Part shown: one piece after another, positions 7,681 through 17,231 of the stretch
Position numbering within the stretch: position 1 is the first letter of the stretch
Layout: each line of letters begins with the position of its first letter
NCBI GenBank assembly: GCA_002454505.1
Contig: DKJA01000128.1
Location: 1-64,000, forward strand
Direction of reading: 5' to 3'
Origin: Oxalobacteraceae bacterium UBA6704
Lineage (GTDB): Bacteria > Pseudomonadota > Gammaproteobacteria > Burkholderiales > Burkholderiaceae_D
DNA length: 64,000 nucleotides
Program-made: the position numbers and the translations under genes
The notes under the pieces: generated by a model
What the model was told of the DNA's origin: nothing
Database searches by the model: none
The model's input: the letters and a program-made list of their open reading frames with translations, nothing else

Positions 7681-9324
7681 ATGCGCCGGCGCACTCCACA
7701 GACCTTCATGACCTTCACCGGCTTTTCGCTTGCCCCCACGTGGCGCCAGCACCGTTACGGAATCTTCGCCGTACTGGCCTTTGCGCTGGTGACGGCGCTG
7801 GCCGCCTGGGAAGCGTATTCCGTCACGCGGCAGCACGCCATCGAGCGCCTGGAGCAGGGCTCCTCGCGCCGCCTCGACCGCTTTTCCACGCTGCTGCTGG
7901 CGCCGACCAACCGGTTCACCTATCTGCCGCACCTGCTGGCCAACGACCGCCTGATGCGCGAAGTGCTGGAGCGGCCGGGCGATGCCGCGCTGCAGCGCCA
8001 GGCCAACGAAGCGCTTGGCCGGCTGCAGCGCAGCACCGGCGCCACCACACTGTATCTGCTGGACGCGGCCGGCACGGGCATCGCCGCCAGCAACTGGCGG
8101 GACAAGGTCAGTTTCGTCGGCACCAACTACGCCTTCCGGCCGTACTACAGCCGCGCGCTGCAGGATGGCGGCGCGCAGTTCTTCGCGATGGGCATCACGT
8201 CGCGCACGCCCGGACTGTTCCTGTCGCAGGTCATCAAGGCGGCCGGCACGAACGAAGTGCTGGGCGTGGCCGTCGTGAAGGCGGAGCTGACGATGCCCGA
8301 CATGGCCGACTACGAGGGCAGCATTGCCGTCACCGATGCCGGTGGCGTCGCCTTCCTCAGCTCGCGCTCCGACTGGCAATACCGGCCGCTGGCGGCGCTG
8401 ACGCCCAGCGACGGCGCCAGCGTCGAGCGCACGCGCCAGTACGAAGGCGTGCTGCGCGCACCGCTGAACCTGCACGTCGAACGGGAGCTGGCCGACGCCA
8501 CGCTGGTCGCGCTGGACGAGGGCGACCGGACGGAACACTTCCTGATGCAGCGCCGCCCCGTGCCGGGCACCGAGTGGCATGCCAACCTGCTGCTGCCGCT
8601 GGACGACATCGAAGCAATGGCGCTGCGCGCCGCGACGCTGACGGCCGGCGCGATCGGGCTGGTCGTGCTGGCCCTGCTGTCCGTGTGGCAGCTGCGCGTC
8701 CGCCATGGCGAGCGGGAGCGTGCACGCGCGGAGCTGGAAGGGGCGCACGCGGCACTGGCCCGCCAGCACGAGGAGCTGAAATCGCTGAGCGACGTGCTGC
8801 GCATCCAGTCGTCCACCGACAGCCTGACGGGCCTGTACAACCGCCGTTATTTCATGGACATCGCAGGCCGGCTGATGGGCACCGCGCGCCGCCATGGCGA
8901 GCCGCTGACGCTGCTGCTGGTCGATGCCGATCACTTCAAGCGCGTCAACGACCAGCACGGCCACCCGGTGGGCGACGACGTGCTGCGCATGCTGGGCCAG
9001 GTGCTGCGCGAGGAAACCCGCGAGGGCGACGTGGCGGCCCGCTACGGCGGCGAGGAATTCATCGTCGCGCTGCCGCACACGAGTGCCGCCGCGGCGCTGA
9101 TCGTGGCGGAGCGCATCCGCGAACGCGTGGCCTGCGAGCGGGTGGCCATCGCCGGTGCCACGGTGGGCATCACGGTGTCGCTGGGCATCGCACAATGCGC
9201 GCCGGGCCAGGCCGACGTGCAGGAAATCATCCGGCAGGCCGACCTGGCCCTGTACGAAGCCAAGCATGCCGGCCGCAACCGGGTGATGACCCACGCGCAG
9301 CACACCGCCGCCGAGCCGGGCTAG
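7681..9324 (+). CDS. Membrane diguanylate cyclase (GGDEF) with periplasmic sensor domain
   Basis: Probably makes cyclic di-GMP from two GTP. It has 547 residues from the ATG at 7681; the ATG at 7708 (MTFTGFSL) is an equally possible start, and neither has a clear Shine-Dalgarno. A first membrane helix lies near residues 25-45, a periplasmic region of about 270 residues looks like a double-CACHE sensor, and a second helix near 320-340 precedes a short coiled coil. The GGDEF domain begins at TDSLTGLYNRRYF; the active site is RYGGEEF and an inhibitory I-site REGD sits five residues before GGEEF, so product inhibition is expected. The ligand is unknown. Confidence 0.9.
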   Translation: MRRRTPQTFMTFTGFSLAPTWRQHRYGIFAVLAFALVTALAAWEAYSVTRQHAIERLEQGSSRRLDRFSTLLLAPTNRFTYLPHLLANDRLMREVLERPGDAALQRQANEALGRLQRSTGATTLYLLDAAGTGIAASNWRDKVSFVGTNYAFRPYYSRALQDGGAQFFAMGITSRTPGLFLSQVIKAAGTNEVLGVAVVKAELTMPDMADYEGSIAVTDAGGVAFLSSRSDWQYRPLAALTPSDGASVERTRQYEGVLRAPLNLHVERELADATLVALDEGDRTEHFLMQRRPVPGTEWHANLLLPLDDIEAMALRAATLTAGAIGLVVLALLSVWQLRVRHGERERARAELEGAHAALARQHEELKSLSDVLRIQSSTDSLTGLYNRRYFMDIAGRLMGTARRHGEPLTLLLVDADHFKRVNDQHGHPVGDDVLRMLGQVLREETREGDVAARYGGEEFIVALPHTSAAAALIVAERIRERVACERVAIAGATVGITVSLGIAQCAPGQADVQEIIRQADLALYEAKHAGRNRVMTHAQHTAAEPG

Positions 9325-9373
9325 ACGGCCGGGCCGGCAAGCTGCCCCAGTATTCGCCGGCCCGCGCGGGCGC

Positions 9374-9379
9374 TATAAT
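9374..9379 (+). promoter_or_regulatory. Candidate -10 box of ychF
   Basis: Perfect TATAAT 69 nt before ychF. No convincing -35 hexamer is visible at 16-18 nt. Confidence 0.4.
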
Positions 9380-9447
9380 GGGAGCATTTTCCGCAGCGCA
9401 CACAGCAGTTCACCGGCGGCGGCACTAATCTTTTCACAAGGAATTCC

Positions 9448-10539
<1,092 letters not shown>

Positions 10540-10560
10540 TCCTTCCCGATCTCCCAAAAA

Positions 10561-10584
10561 CCGCGCTGCATGCGCGGTTTTTTT
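10561..10584 (+). terminator. Rho-independent terminator of ychF
   Basis: CCGCG, loop CTGCATG, CGCGG followed by seven T. It lies between the convergent ychF and glycosyltransferase genes. Confidence 0.88.
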
Positions 10585-10602
10585 GCGCCGTTTTTTACCG
10601 AT

Positions 10603-11826
10603 TCACCCCAGCACGAACCGCTTCTGCGCCGGCAAACAATGCCGCTGCAGGTCATAGCGGTCGACGATGGTCTGCCGTGCCGCCGTGCGCAAGTGACCCA
10701 GGCTGTCGCGCCGCGCCAAGGCATCGGCAATGGTGGCGGCCAGCAGCGGCGCGTCGAAGAAGTCCGTCAGCAGGCCGTTGCGGCCATGCTCGATCATCTC
10801 CTCCAGCGGCGCCGTGCGCGAGCCGACGATCAGGCAGCCCGTGCTCATCGCTTCCATCAGCGACCAGGACAGCACGAACGGATACGTCAGATACGTGTAC
10901 ACGGCGGACACCTGCATCAGCTGCGTCAGCAGGTTGTGCGGCACGCGGCCGACGAAGTGCACGCGGCTCATGTCCAGCCGCGGCGCCACTTCGTCGCGGA
11001 AGATGTTCTTCCACGTCTGGCCGGGCGGCGCCGCGGCGCCGTAACTGACGCCGTCGCCGCCGACGATCACCACCCGCGCATTCGGCCGCAGCCGCTGCAG
11101 CTCGGGCAGCGCGCGCATGAACACATGGTAGCCGCGGTAAGGCTCCAGCTGGCGCGACACGAACGTCACCACCTCGTCGCCCGGGCGCAGCGTGATGCCG
11201 GCGGACGCCAGCTTCACGACGGCGGCGGCATCGGGGCGGAAGCGCTGCGTGTCGATGCCGTCGTGGATCACGTCGATGCGGTCGCGGCACCAGGCGGGAT
11301 GGCGGCTGCGCTGGAATTCGGTCGGCGCCATACCCGCATCGGCGGCCGACAGCGCATGCAGCAGGTGCGTGTTGCGCAGCCGGAGCCGCTGCAGGCCGGC
11401 CAGGTCCGGCGCGGCGGAAAACTCCGGATCGAAGTACGAGTCGCCGCCTTCGGCCTGGTACCAGTACTCCGCATACACCAGCAGCCGCGCCTGCGGGAAC
11501 ACGTCTTTTGCATACAGCGCCTCGCCCCAGCCGGGGTGGGCGAACACCACGTCCGGCACGAAGCCTTCCTGCTTCAGGCGGTGCATCGCGGCGGCCGCCG
11601 ATTCGCCGCGCAGCACCTTGCTGTACAGGTCCTTCAGCTGCTCCGCCTGCTGGCCGGCGCCGGCCGGCACGGTGGCCTGGTGCGCGAAGTAGCGCACGCC
11701 GGGCAGGCGGTCCGCCTTGTCCGTCATGCCCAGCGCGACCACGTCATGGCCATCGGCCGCCAGCGCCGGCGCCAGGTAGCGGAACTGGCCGGGGAAGTTC
11801 TGGTGGACGAAGAGAATGCGCGCCAC
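10603..11826 (-). CDS. Family 4-type glycosyltransferase
   Basis: A 407-residue glycosyltransferase with GT-B fold. The N-terminal domain opens with MARILFVHQNFPGQFRYLAP, typical of a group of proteobacterial GT4 enzymes. The C-terminal nucleotide-sugar domain shows VTFVSRQLEPYRGYHVFMRALPEL, RVVIVGGDGVSYG and SWSLMEAMSTGCLIVGSRTAPLEEMI, where the Glu of the EX7E-like motif is visible. The acceptor and donor sugars cannot be told from sequence; a role in cell-surface polysaccharide is likely. It is directly downstream of the NTF2-like gene with no gap (stop of one abuts the start of the other), so the two are probably co-expressed. Confidence 0.85.
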   Translation of the reverse strand: MARILFVHQNFPGQFRYLAPALAADGHDVVALGMTDKADRLPGVRYFAHQATVPAGAGQQAEQLKDLYSKVLRGESAAAAMHRLKQEGFVPDVVFAHPGWGEALYAKDVFPQARLLVYAEYWYQAEGGDSYFDPEFSAAPDLAGLQRLRLRNTHLLHALSAADAGMAPTEFQRSRHPAWCRDRIDVIHDGIDTQRFRPDAAAVVKLASAGITLRPGDEVVTFVSRQLEPYRGYHVFMRALPELQRLRPNARVVIVGGDGVSYGAAAPPGQTWKNIFRDEVAPRLDMSRVHFVGRVPHNLLTQLMQVSAVYTYLTYPFVLSWSLMEAMSTGCLIVGSRTAPLEEMIEHGRNGLLTDFFDAPLLAATIADALARRDSLGHLRTAARQTIVDRYDLQRHCLPAQKRFVLG

Positions 11827-12330
11827 TTAGTTTGCCTTCCCCTTTGCTTCCTGTTCGGCGATCTGCTTCGCGAAGCCGTCCACCAGTTCGTTCGGCACCG
11901 CCAGCGACAGCTGGTAATGCTCGATCAGGAAGCCCTTGCCGGTATTGCGCAGCACGCCGCTGGCCTGGCACGTGCCCATCTGCGTGTTCAGCTGCTCGTC
12001 GAACCACACGTATTTGCGGTCGGGCGAGAAGTACACATTGCGCTTCTGTGCCGTGAAGCTCCACGCTTTTTTGCTGTCGAAGTAGGGCTTGGCCCATGCC
12101 TTGAACTGGTCGCGCGTCCACACTTCGTTCTTGTCGGTGCCGATGTATACGCCCTGCGGGGCGATCTTGTCGAAGTAGGCCGGCCGCGTGTGGGCGGCAT
12201 CGTCGTGCCAGCCGTCGACGAAGGCGTTCACCTGGCGCGTGAACGCGGCGGCATCGGACTGCTGGGCAGGGGCGGCAGCGGCAGCGCACATCAACACAAC
12301 CGAGGCGGCAAGGGCGGGCAAGGGCTTCAT
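11827..12330 (-). CDS. Exported NTF2/SnoaL-like protein
   Basis: A 167-residue protein with an N-terminal signal peptide (MKPLPALAASVVLMCAAAAA, cleavage probably after APAQ). The mature part resembles the SnoaL/NTF2-like fold: a long first helix (FTRQVNAFVDGWHDDAAH), then YFDKIAPQGVYIGTDKNEVWTRDQFKAWAKPYF and strands with VWFDEQLN. Proteins like this are usually annotated as nuclear transport factor 2 family or DUF4440-like; no catalytic function can be assigned. It is divergent from the NYN gene and immediately upstream of the glycosyltransferase. Confidence 0.8.
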   Translation of the reverse strand: MKPLPALAASVVLMCAAAAAPAQQSDAAAFTRQVNAFVDGWHDDAAHTRPAYFDKIAPQGVYIGTDKNEVWTRDQFKAWAKPYFDSKKAWSFTAQKRNVYFSPDRKYVWFDEQLNTQMGTCQASGVLRNTGKGFLIEHYQLSLAVPNELVDGFAKQIAEQEAKGKAN

Positions 12331-12406
12331 GGATTCTCCTGTCGGGCTGGCTGTTGGGCAAAAAGGCGAGAATACACCAGTGCCATGGACGGATCCATGC
12401 TGGCTG

Positions 12407-12412
12407 TATAAT
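12407..12412 (+). promoter_or_regulatory. Candidate -10 box of the NYN gene
   Basis: Perfect TATAAT 34 nt before the start codon at 12447. The best -35 candidate (ATGGAC, 12385-12390, 16-nt spacer) is poor. Confidence 0.4.
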
Positions 12413-12446
12413 CGGCGCCTTCACTGCCAACCCTCATTCCCCACTC

Positions 12447-13976
12447 ATGGCTTCAAACGACAATGTCAGCATGGCGCTGTTCTGCGACTTCGAGAACGTC
12501 GCACTCGGCGTGCGCGACGCCAACTACGAAAAATTCGACATCAAGCCGGTGCTGGAACGCCTGCTGCTCAAGGGCAGCATCGTGGTCAAGAAGGCTTATT
12601 GCGACTGGGACCGCTACAAGGGCTTCAAGGGCCCGATGCACGAGGCGAACTTCGAACTGATCGAGATCCCGCACGTGCGCATCTCCGGCAAGAACTCGGC
12701 CGACATCCGCATGGTCGTCGATGCGCTGGACCTGTGCTACACGAAGGCACACGTCAACACCTTCGTCATCATCTCCGGCGACTCCGACTTCTCGCCGCTG
12801 GTGTCGAAGCTGCGCGAGAATAACAAGAAGGTCATCGGCGTGGGCGTCAAGGACTCCACGTCCGACCTGCTGGTGGCCAACTGCGACGAATTCATCTTCT
12901 ACGACGACCTGGTGCGCGAGAGCCGCCGCCACGCCAAGCGCGATCCGCGCGAGCAGCCGCCGAAGCGTTCGCCGGAAGAGGAAAAGCGCAAGCGCGACGA
13001 AGTCGACAAGCGCCGCACGCAGGCCGTGGACATCGCCTACGAAACCTTCGATGCGCTGATCGCCGAACGGGGCGACAGCGGCAAGATCTGGGCCTCCGTG
13101 CTGAAGGAAGCGATCAAGCGCCGCAAGCCGGACTTCAGCGAGTCGTACTACGGCTTCCGCACGTTCGGCAACCTGCTCGAAGAGATGAAGGCGCGCGGCC
13201 TGCTGGAATTCGGCCGCGACGAGAAATCCGGTGCTTACGTCTACCGCAGCGCCGCCGCGGCAGCCGCCGCCGCCGAGGCGGGCGACACCGACAGCCAGAC
13301 CGGCAGCGAACAGCCGGTGCAGGCGCAGCCGGATGCGCAGGAACCGCGCGAAGGCCGCCGCAACCGCGGCAACCGCGGCGGACGCAATCGCCGTCCGGGC
13401 AACGAGCCGGTGGAACAGGCTGCGCAGGCCGAGCCGGCAGCCGAGTCGCTGAACGGCATCGAGGCGGAAGAAGTGGCTGTGGCCCTGGAGTCGGCGGCGG
13501 TCGATTACGCTGCCGAGATGGCATCGGCGGAACAGGCGCTGGTCGAGATGGCGCAGGAAGTGCGCGAAGCAAAGCACGCCCGTCAACGCGCTGCCGAAGA
13601 GAAGGCGGAGCAGGAGAAAGCGGAACAGGCAGCGCTCGAGGCAGCGGCTGCGGCGTCCGAAGGCGAGCCCGCAGAGCCGGTCGAGGAAGCGGCCGAGCCG
13701 GCACCGGCCAAGCGTGGCCGCGCCGCCACGGCACGCAAGCCGGCGGCGAAGAAGCCGGCCCGTACCAGCAAGGTCGCGAAAGCCGCTGCCGATGCGGCCG
13801 AAGCGGTGGAAGCCGTGCTGGCCCAGGCGCCTGCGGTAGCGGAAGCCGAACCGGAGCAAGTCGAAGCTGAAGCCGAAGCGGAAGCCGAAGCACCCGCACC
13901 GGTGAAAAAGCCCCGCACGAAGACGCCGTCGCGCAGCGGCCTGTCACGCAAGCCGAAGGCCAAGGCCGGCGACTGA
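12447..13976 (+). CDS. NYN-domain RNase-like protein with LOTUS domain and long charged tail
   Basis: 509 residues from the ATG at 12447. The N-terminal NYN domain (PIN-like fold, residues about 8-160) shows ALFCDFENVA, the Asp-rich nuclease pocket, and FVIISGDSDFSPLVSKLREN. A LOTUS/OST-HTH domain (about 190-270) follows, with AVDIAYETFDALI, GKIWASVLKEAIKRRKPDFSESYYGF and FGNLLEEMKARGLLEF. The last 230 residues are low-complexity Ala/Glu/Lys/Arg with an RGG/RN-rich patch and AT-hook-like basic motifs (KRGRAATARKPAAKK). Family knowledge suggests RNA binding and possible RNase activity; the substrate is unknown. Longer in-frame starts reach into the divergent promoter region and are rejected. 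Confidence 0.88.
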   Translation: MASNDNVSMALFCDFENVALGVRDANYEKFDIKPVLERLLLKGSIVVKKAYCDWDRYKGFKGPMHEANFELIEIPHVRISGKNSADIRMVVDALDLCYTKAHVNTFVIISGDSDFSPLVSKLRENNKKVIGVGVKDSTSDLLVANCDEFIFYDDLVRESRRHAKRDPREQPPKRSPEEEKRKRDEVDKRRTQAVDIAYETFDALIAERGDSGKIWASVLKEAIKRRKPDFSESYYGFRTFGNLLEEMKARGLLEFGRDEKSGAYVYRSAAAAAAAAEAGDTDSQTGSEQPVQAQPDAQEPREGRRNRGNRGGRNRRPGNEPVEQAAQAEPAAESLNGIEAEEVAVALESAAVDYAAEMASAEQALVEMAQEVREAKHARQRAAEEKAEQEKAEQAALEAAAAASEGEPAEPVEEAAEPAPAKRGRAATARKPAAKKPARTSKVAKAAADAAEAVEAVLAQAPAVAEAEPEQVEAEAEAEAEAPAPVKKPRTKTPSRSGLSRKPKAKAGD

Positions 13977-14009
13977 CGTACCACAGCGGGAGGCCGCCCG
14001 GCCTTCCGC

Positions 14010-14042
14010 CAACGCATCGTCAACGCATCGTCAACGCATCGT
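14010..14042. repeat. Three tandem copies of an 11-bp unit
   Basis: CAACGCATCGT is repeated three times without change between the NYN and MOSC genes, followed by a partial fourth copy (CAA). The function is unknown; it may be a replication-slippage product or a binding-site cluster. Confidence 0.85.
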
Positions 14043-14106
14043 CAATTTACTGGCGAGCGCTTTGCTGCCATACTTGCCGTCATAAGAACCTCATGGCGGC
14101 AAGTGC

Positions 14107-14958
14107 ATGGCTATCCTGTCCGAAATCACCCTCTATCCGATCAAATCCTGTGCCGGCATCGCGCTGCAAACGGCCACGCTGACACGCGCCGGCCTGATGA
14201 CCGAGCGGATCTACGACCGGGAATGGATGATCGTCGACGAGGCGGGCGCCTGCCTGTCGCAGCGCGAATACCCGCGTATGGCGCTGATCGTGCCCCGCCT
14301 GAAGCACGACACCATCGAGCTGCGCGCGCCCGGCATGCTGCGGCTGGAGATTCCCCTCGGCCTGCCCGATCCGGCCACCGCGCCCACGCTGACGGTGCGC
14401 CTGTGGGACGAGTCGTTGCAAGCCTACGATTGCGATGCGCTGACGGCTGCCTGGGTCAGCAGCTTCCTCGGTACGCCGTGCCGGCTGGTGCGCTTCCATC
14501 CGGACACGGTGCGCGTGGCGAACCCGAAATGGACCGGGGACATCGAAGCGCCCACGCTATTCTCGGATGGCTATCCGGTGCTCGTCATCGGCGCCGAATC
14601 GCTGCGCGACCTGAATGGCCGCCTGGCGCGGGCCGGCCGCGCGCCGCTGCCGATGGACCGCTTCCGCCCGAATCTCGTGGTGGACGGCATCGACGCCTAT
14701 GAAGAAGACTACGTGGAGACCTTCCGCATGGGCGACGCCGTGCTGAAACCCGTCAAGCCATGCCCGCGCTGCCCGATTCCCTCGGTCGACCAGGCCACCG
14801 GCGCATTCGGCCCCGATCCGCTGGACATCCTGCAGGGCTACCGCGCCAAGCCGGAAGTGGACGGCGGCATCTGCTTCGGCATGAACAACATCCTGCTGGC
14901 CGGCGATGGCCAGCAGCTGCGGGTGGGCCAGGAAGTGGACGCCACCCTGGCATTCTGA
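14107..14958 (+). CDS. MOSC-domain molybdenum cofactor-binding protein
   Basis: 283 residues. The N-terminal MOSC beta-barrel domain starts with ILSEITLYPIKSCAGIALQ and contains RIYDREWMIVDEAGACLSQREYPRMALI. The C-terminal MOSC domain has FRPNLVVDGIDAYEED and KPVKPCPRCPIPSVDQATG, whose cysteine is the conserved molybdenum-ligand candidate. The protein resembles the Moco-binding part of YcbX and eukaryotic mARC, which reduce N-hydroxylated compounds; the ferredoxin domain of YcbX is absent, so an external electron donor is implied. The stop is 11 nt before the next gene, suggesting co-transcription with the GGDEF protein. Confidence 0.9.
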   Translation: MAILSEITLYPIKSCAGIALQTATLTRAGLMTERIYDREWMIVDEAGACLSQREYPRMALIVPRLKHDTIELRAPGMLRLEIPLGLPDPATAPTLTVRLWDESLQAYDCDALTAAWVSSFLGTPCRLVRFHPDTVRVANPKWTGDIEAPTLFSDGYPVLVIGAESLRDLNGRLARAGRAPLPMDRFRPNLVVDGIDAYEEDYVETFRMGDAVLKPVKPCPRCPIPSVDQATGAFGPDPLDILQGYRAKPEVDGGICFGMNNILLAGDGQQLRVGQEVDATLAF

Positions 14959-14969
14959 GCGAGCCGGCC

Positions 14970-16130
14970 ATGACGCATACCATCAACAGTCCCGTCGCCG
15001 AAGCCGGCACCAGCGCGGTCATCGACTACGCCGCCGAGAACCAGGCGCTGCGCGCCCGCATGGCCTACATGCTGGAGCAGGCCGAGCGCAATCATGAAAT
15101 CATGATGCGGCACCAGGCGTTCGACCTGGAGATCGTGGCCGCCACCAGCTTCCCCGAACTGATCGGCAGCATCTTCCGTTCGCTGCCGATCATCTCCGAG
15201 CTCGATGGCGTCACGCTGTCGCTGGTGGACGAGGATGCGGACATCCGCACGGTGATGGAAAGGCTGGGCGTCGACTTCTCCACCTTCCCCGGCCTGCTGT
15301 TCGTCACCAGCGTCGACCAGCTGGGACTGGACCTGGGGGCGCGCACCGCAGCCGCGCAGCCACCGCGGCCCGTACTGGGCATGTTCGACGCGACGCGCCA
15401 TGCCGCGCAGTTCCCGCAGCCGGCGCACCGGCTGCAAAGCGTGGCCGTCGTGCCGCTGCTGCGCAACAAGCGCATCATCGGCAGCCTGAACCTGGGCAGC
15501 ATCGATCCTACCCGCTTCACGCCCAGCCTGGGCACCGACTTCGTCGAGCACATGGCGTCGATCATCGCGATCTGCCTGGAAAACGTCATCAGCAACGAGA
15601 TGCTGAAGTACATCGGCCTGACCGATTCGCTGACGGGCGTGTACAACCGCCGCTACATCGACCGCCGCCTGCTGGAAGAGATTTCGCGGGCGCGCCGCCA
15701 GAACTACGACATCTCGTTCATGTACATCGACATCGACCACTTCAAGCGCGTCAACGATACGCTGGGCCACCAGGGCGGCGATGAAGTGCTGCGCGAAGTG
15801 GCCGGCCGCATCAAGGGCGAGCTGCGGCTGTCCGATGCGCTGGCCCGCTTCGGCGGCGAGGAATTCGTCGTGCTGCTGATCGACGCGGACCTGGACAGCG
15901 CCGCTTTCGTGGCGGAGCGCATCCGCGCCGGCATCGCCGCATCGATGATCGGGCTGCCGCACGGGCTTCAGGTGTCGATCACGGGCTCGATCGGCGTGGC
16001 CGCGCTGTCCGGCGCCGGCGACGGCACGGCCGAAGCAACGGCGCTGGAACTGGTGGCCCATGCCGACGAGGCGCTGTACCAGGCCAAGTCGGCAGGGCGG
16101 AACCGGGTGGTCAGGTACCAGGCGCAATAA
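14970..16130 (+). CDS. Cytoplasmic DUF484/GAF-GGDEF diguanylate cyclase
   Basis: 386 residues from the ATG at 14970. No membrane helix is visible. Residues about 20-200 form a DUF484-like GAF sensory domain (NHEIMMRHQAFDLEIVAATSF, VAVVPLLRNKRIIGSLNLGS). The GGDEF domain starts at TDSLTGVYNRRYIDRRLL and contains DIDHFKRVNDTLGHQGGDEVL. The active site is RFGGEEF with the inhibitory I-site RLSD five residues upstream. Cyclase activity with product inhibition is expected; the input signal is unknown. A longer in-frame extension would overlap the MOSC gene and is not supported. Confidence 0.9.
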   Translation: MTHTINSPVAEAGTSAVIDYAAENQALRARMAYMLEQAERNHEIMMRHQAFDLEIVAATSFPELIGSIFRSLPIISELDGVTLSLVDEDADIRTVMERLGVDFSTFPGLLFVTSVDQLGLDLGARTAAAQPPRPVLGMFDATRHAAQFPQPAHRLQSVAVVPLLRNKRIIGSLNLGSIDPTRFTPSLGTDFVEHMASIIAICLENVISNEMLKYIGLTDSLTGVYNRRYIDRRLLEEISRARRQNYDISFMYIDIDHFKRVNDTLGHQGGDEVLREVAGRIKGELRLSDALARFGGEEFVVLLIDADLDSAAFVAERIRAGIAASMIGLPHGLQVSITGSIGVAALSGAGDGTAEATALELVAHADEALYQAKSAGRNRVVRYQAQ

Positions 16131-16228
16131 GGGCGGTTGTTGCAGGTCTGCGTCGCCGGCCCGGCGATGCATTGCTTCGGCGACAGAGTTCCGCTAGATT
16201 GAACGTTCCCATTCTTCGGAAAGTCGCG

Positions 16229-16888
16229 ATGCACTTCGAAGTCCCCAAGGCCAAGACGTTCAAGGAGTTCGGCGGCGAATACCTGATGATCGTCGTCAGT
16301 ATCCTGACCGCTCTCGCCCTCGAGCACGGCGCCCAGACGCTGCACCACAACCACGTCGCCCACCAGGCCAGCGAGCGGATCGAGGCCGAGCTCGGCGCCA
16401 ATCTCGCCGATTTGAAGACGGTGATCGAACACAACCGGGTTGAAACGGCCAGGCTGCGGGAACTCGGCAAGGTGCTGCGGGAAGGCGTCCGCGCCAAGGT
16501 CGACGACGAGGCGCTGATGAAGACGTTCTACGGCAAGTCCCGGGGCGTCATGGAACTGGCGATTCACAGCCCCACCTTCCAGCGCGAGGCATGGGACGTC
16601 GCCGTGGCGAACCAGGCCATCAGCTGGATGAGCGCGCCGACGCAGGCGCGTTATGCGGCAGCCTATGCGAGCATGCGCGACGTACAGGCCGCGAGCAACG
16701 GCGGCATGGTGCGCTTCCTCGATGGCGCCTTCCTGCAGGATGTCAGCAGCAATCTGCAGATGGGCCTGTCGAATCCCCGTGAAGTCTATCGCCTGATCAA
16801 CCAGATCAGCGCCGCCTACGACAGCGTGAACGGCAATCTGATCATCCTGCAGCGGGACCTCGAAAAAGCCCGCGCCGCCGCGCACTGA
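16229..16888 (+). CDS. Membrane-anchored protein of unknown function
   Basis: 219 residues from the ATG at 16229 (MHFEVPKAKTFKEFGGEYLM), preceded by CGGAAAG. One hydrophobic segment near residues 20-35 (LMIVVSILTALALEHG) probably anchors the protein in the inner membrane; the rest is helical and charged, predicted outside or as a coiled domain (ASERIEAELGANLADLKTVIEHNRVETARLREL). The opening KAKTFKEFGGEYLMIVVSILTALALE is one I have seen in uncharacterised proteobacterial proteins. I assign no function. It converges with ynfA (17-nt gap). Confidence 0.75.
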   Translation: MHFEVPKAKTFKEFGGEYLMIVVSILTALALEHGAQTLHHNHVAHQASERIEAELGANLADLKTVIEHNRVETARLRELGKVLREGVRAKVDDEALMKTFYGKSRGVMELAIHSPTFQREAWDVAVANQAISWMSAPTQARYAAAYASMRDVQAASNGGMVRFLDGAFLQDVSSNLQMGLSNPREVYRLINQISAAYDSVNGNLIILQRDLEKARAAAH

Positions 16889-16904
16889 GGCGCTGTTGGC
16901 GCGG

Positions 16905-17231
16905 TCACCGCGGCTGCAGCGCAATCACCGCCATGCCGCCCAGCGCCAGCGCGGCACCGGCGATATCCCAGCGCGTCAGCGCCACGCCATCCACCACGCG
17001 CAGCCAGGCCAGCGCCACGGCGATGTACATGCCGCCGTATGCGGCGTAGATGCGGCCGGAAGCCGATGGGTGCAGTGTCAGCAGCCACGCAAACAGGGCC
17101 AGCGACATGGCGGCCGGCAGAAGCAGCCAGCCTGTCCTGTCCTGCTTCAGCACCAGCCACGGTAAATAACAGCCGACGATTTCCGCCACCGCCGTGACGG
17201 CGAACAGGCCGGCGACTTTCAATGCTTCCAT
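16905..17231 (-). CDS. YnfA/UPF0060 family small membrane protein
   Basis: 108 residues and four hydrophobic helices, the usual size and layout of YnfA, a small multidrug resistance (SMR)-related family. Recognisable segments are AVTAVAEIVGCYLPWLVLK, AWLLTLHPSASGRIYAAYGGMYIAVALAWLRVVDG and TRWDIAGAALALGGMAVI. Its ATG overlaps the stop of the antiporter gene upstream by one base, so the two are translationally coupled. Transport substrates are not established for most members. Confidence 0.92.
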   Translation of the reverse strand: MEALKVAGLFAVTAVAEIVGCYLPWLVLKQDRTGWLLLPAAMSLALFAWLLTLHPSASGRIYAAYGGMYIAVALAWLRVVDGVALTRWDIAGAALALGGMAVIALQPR

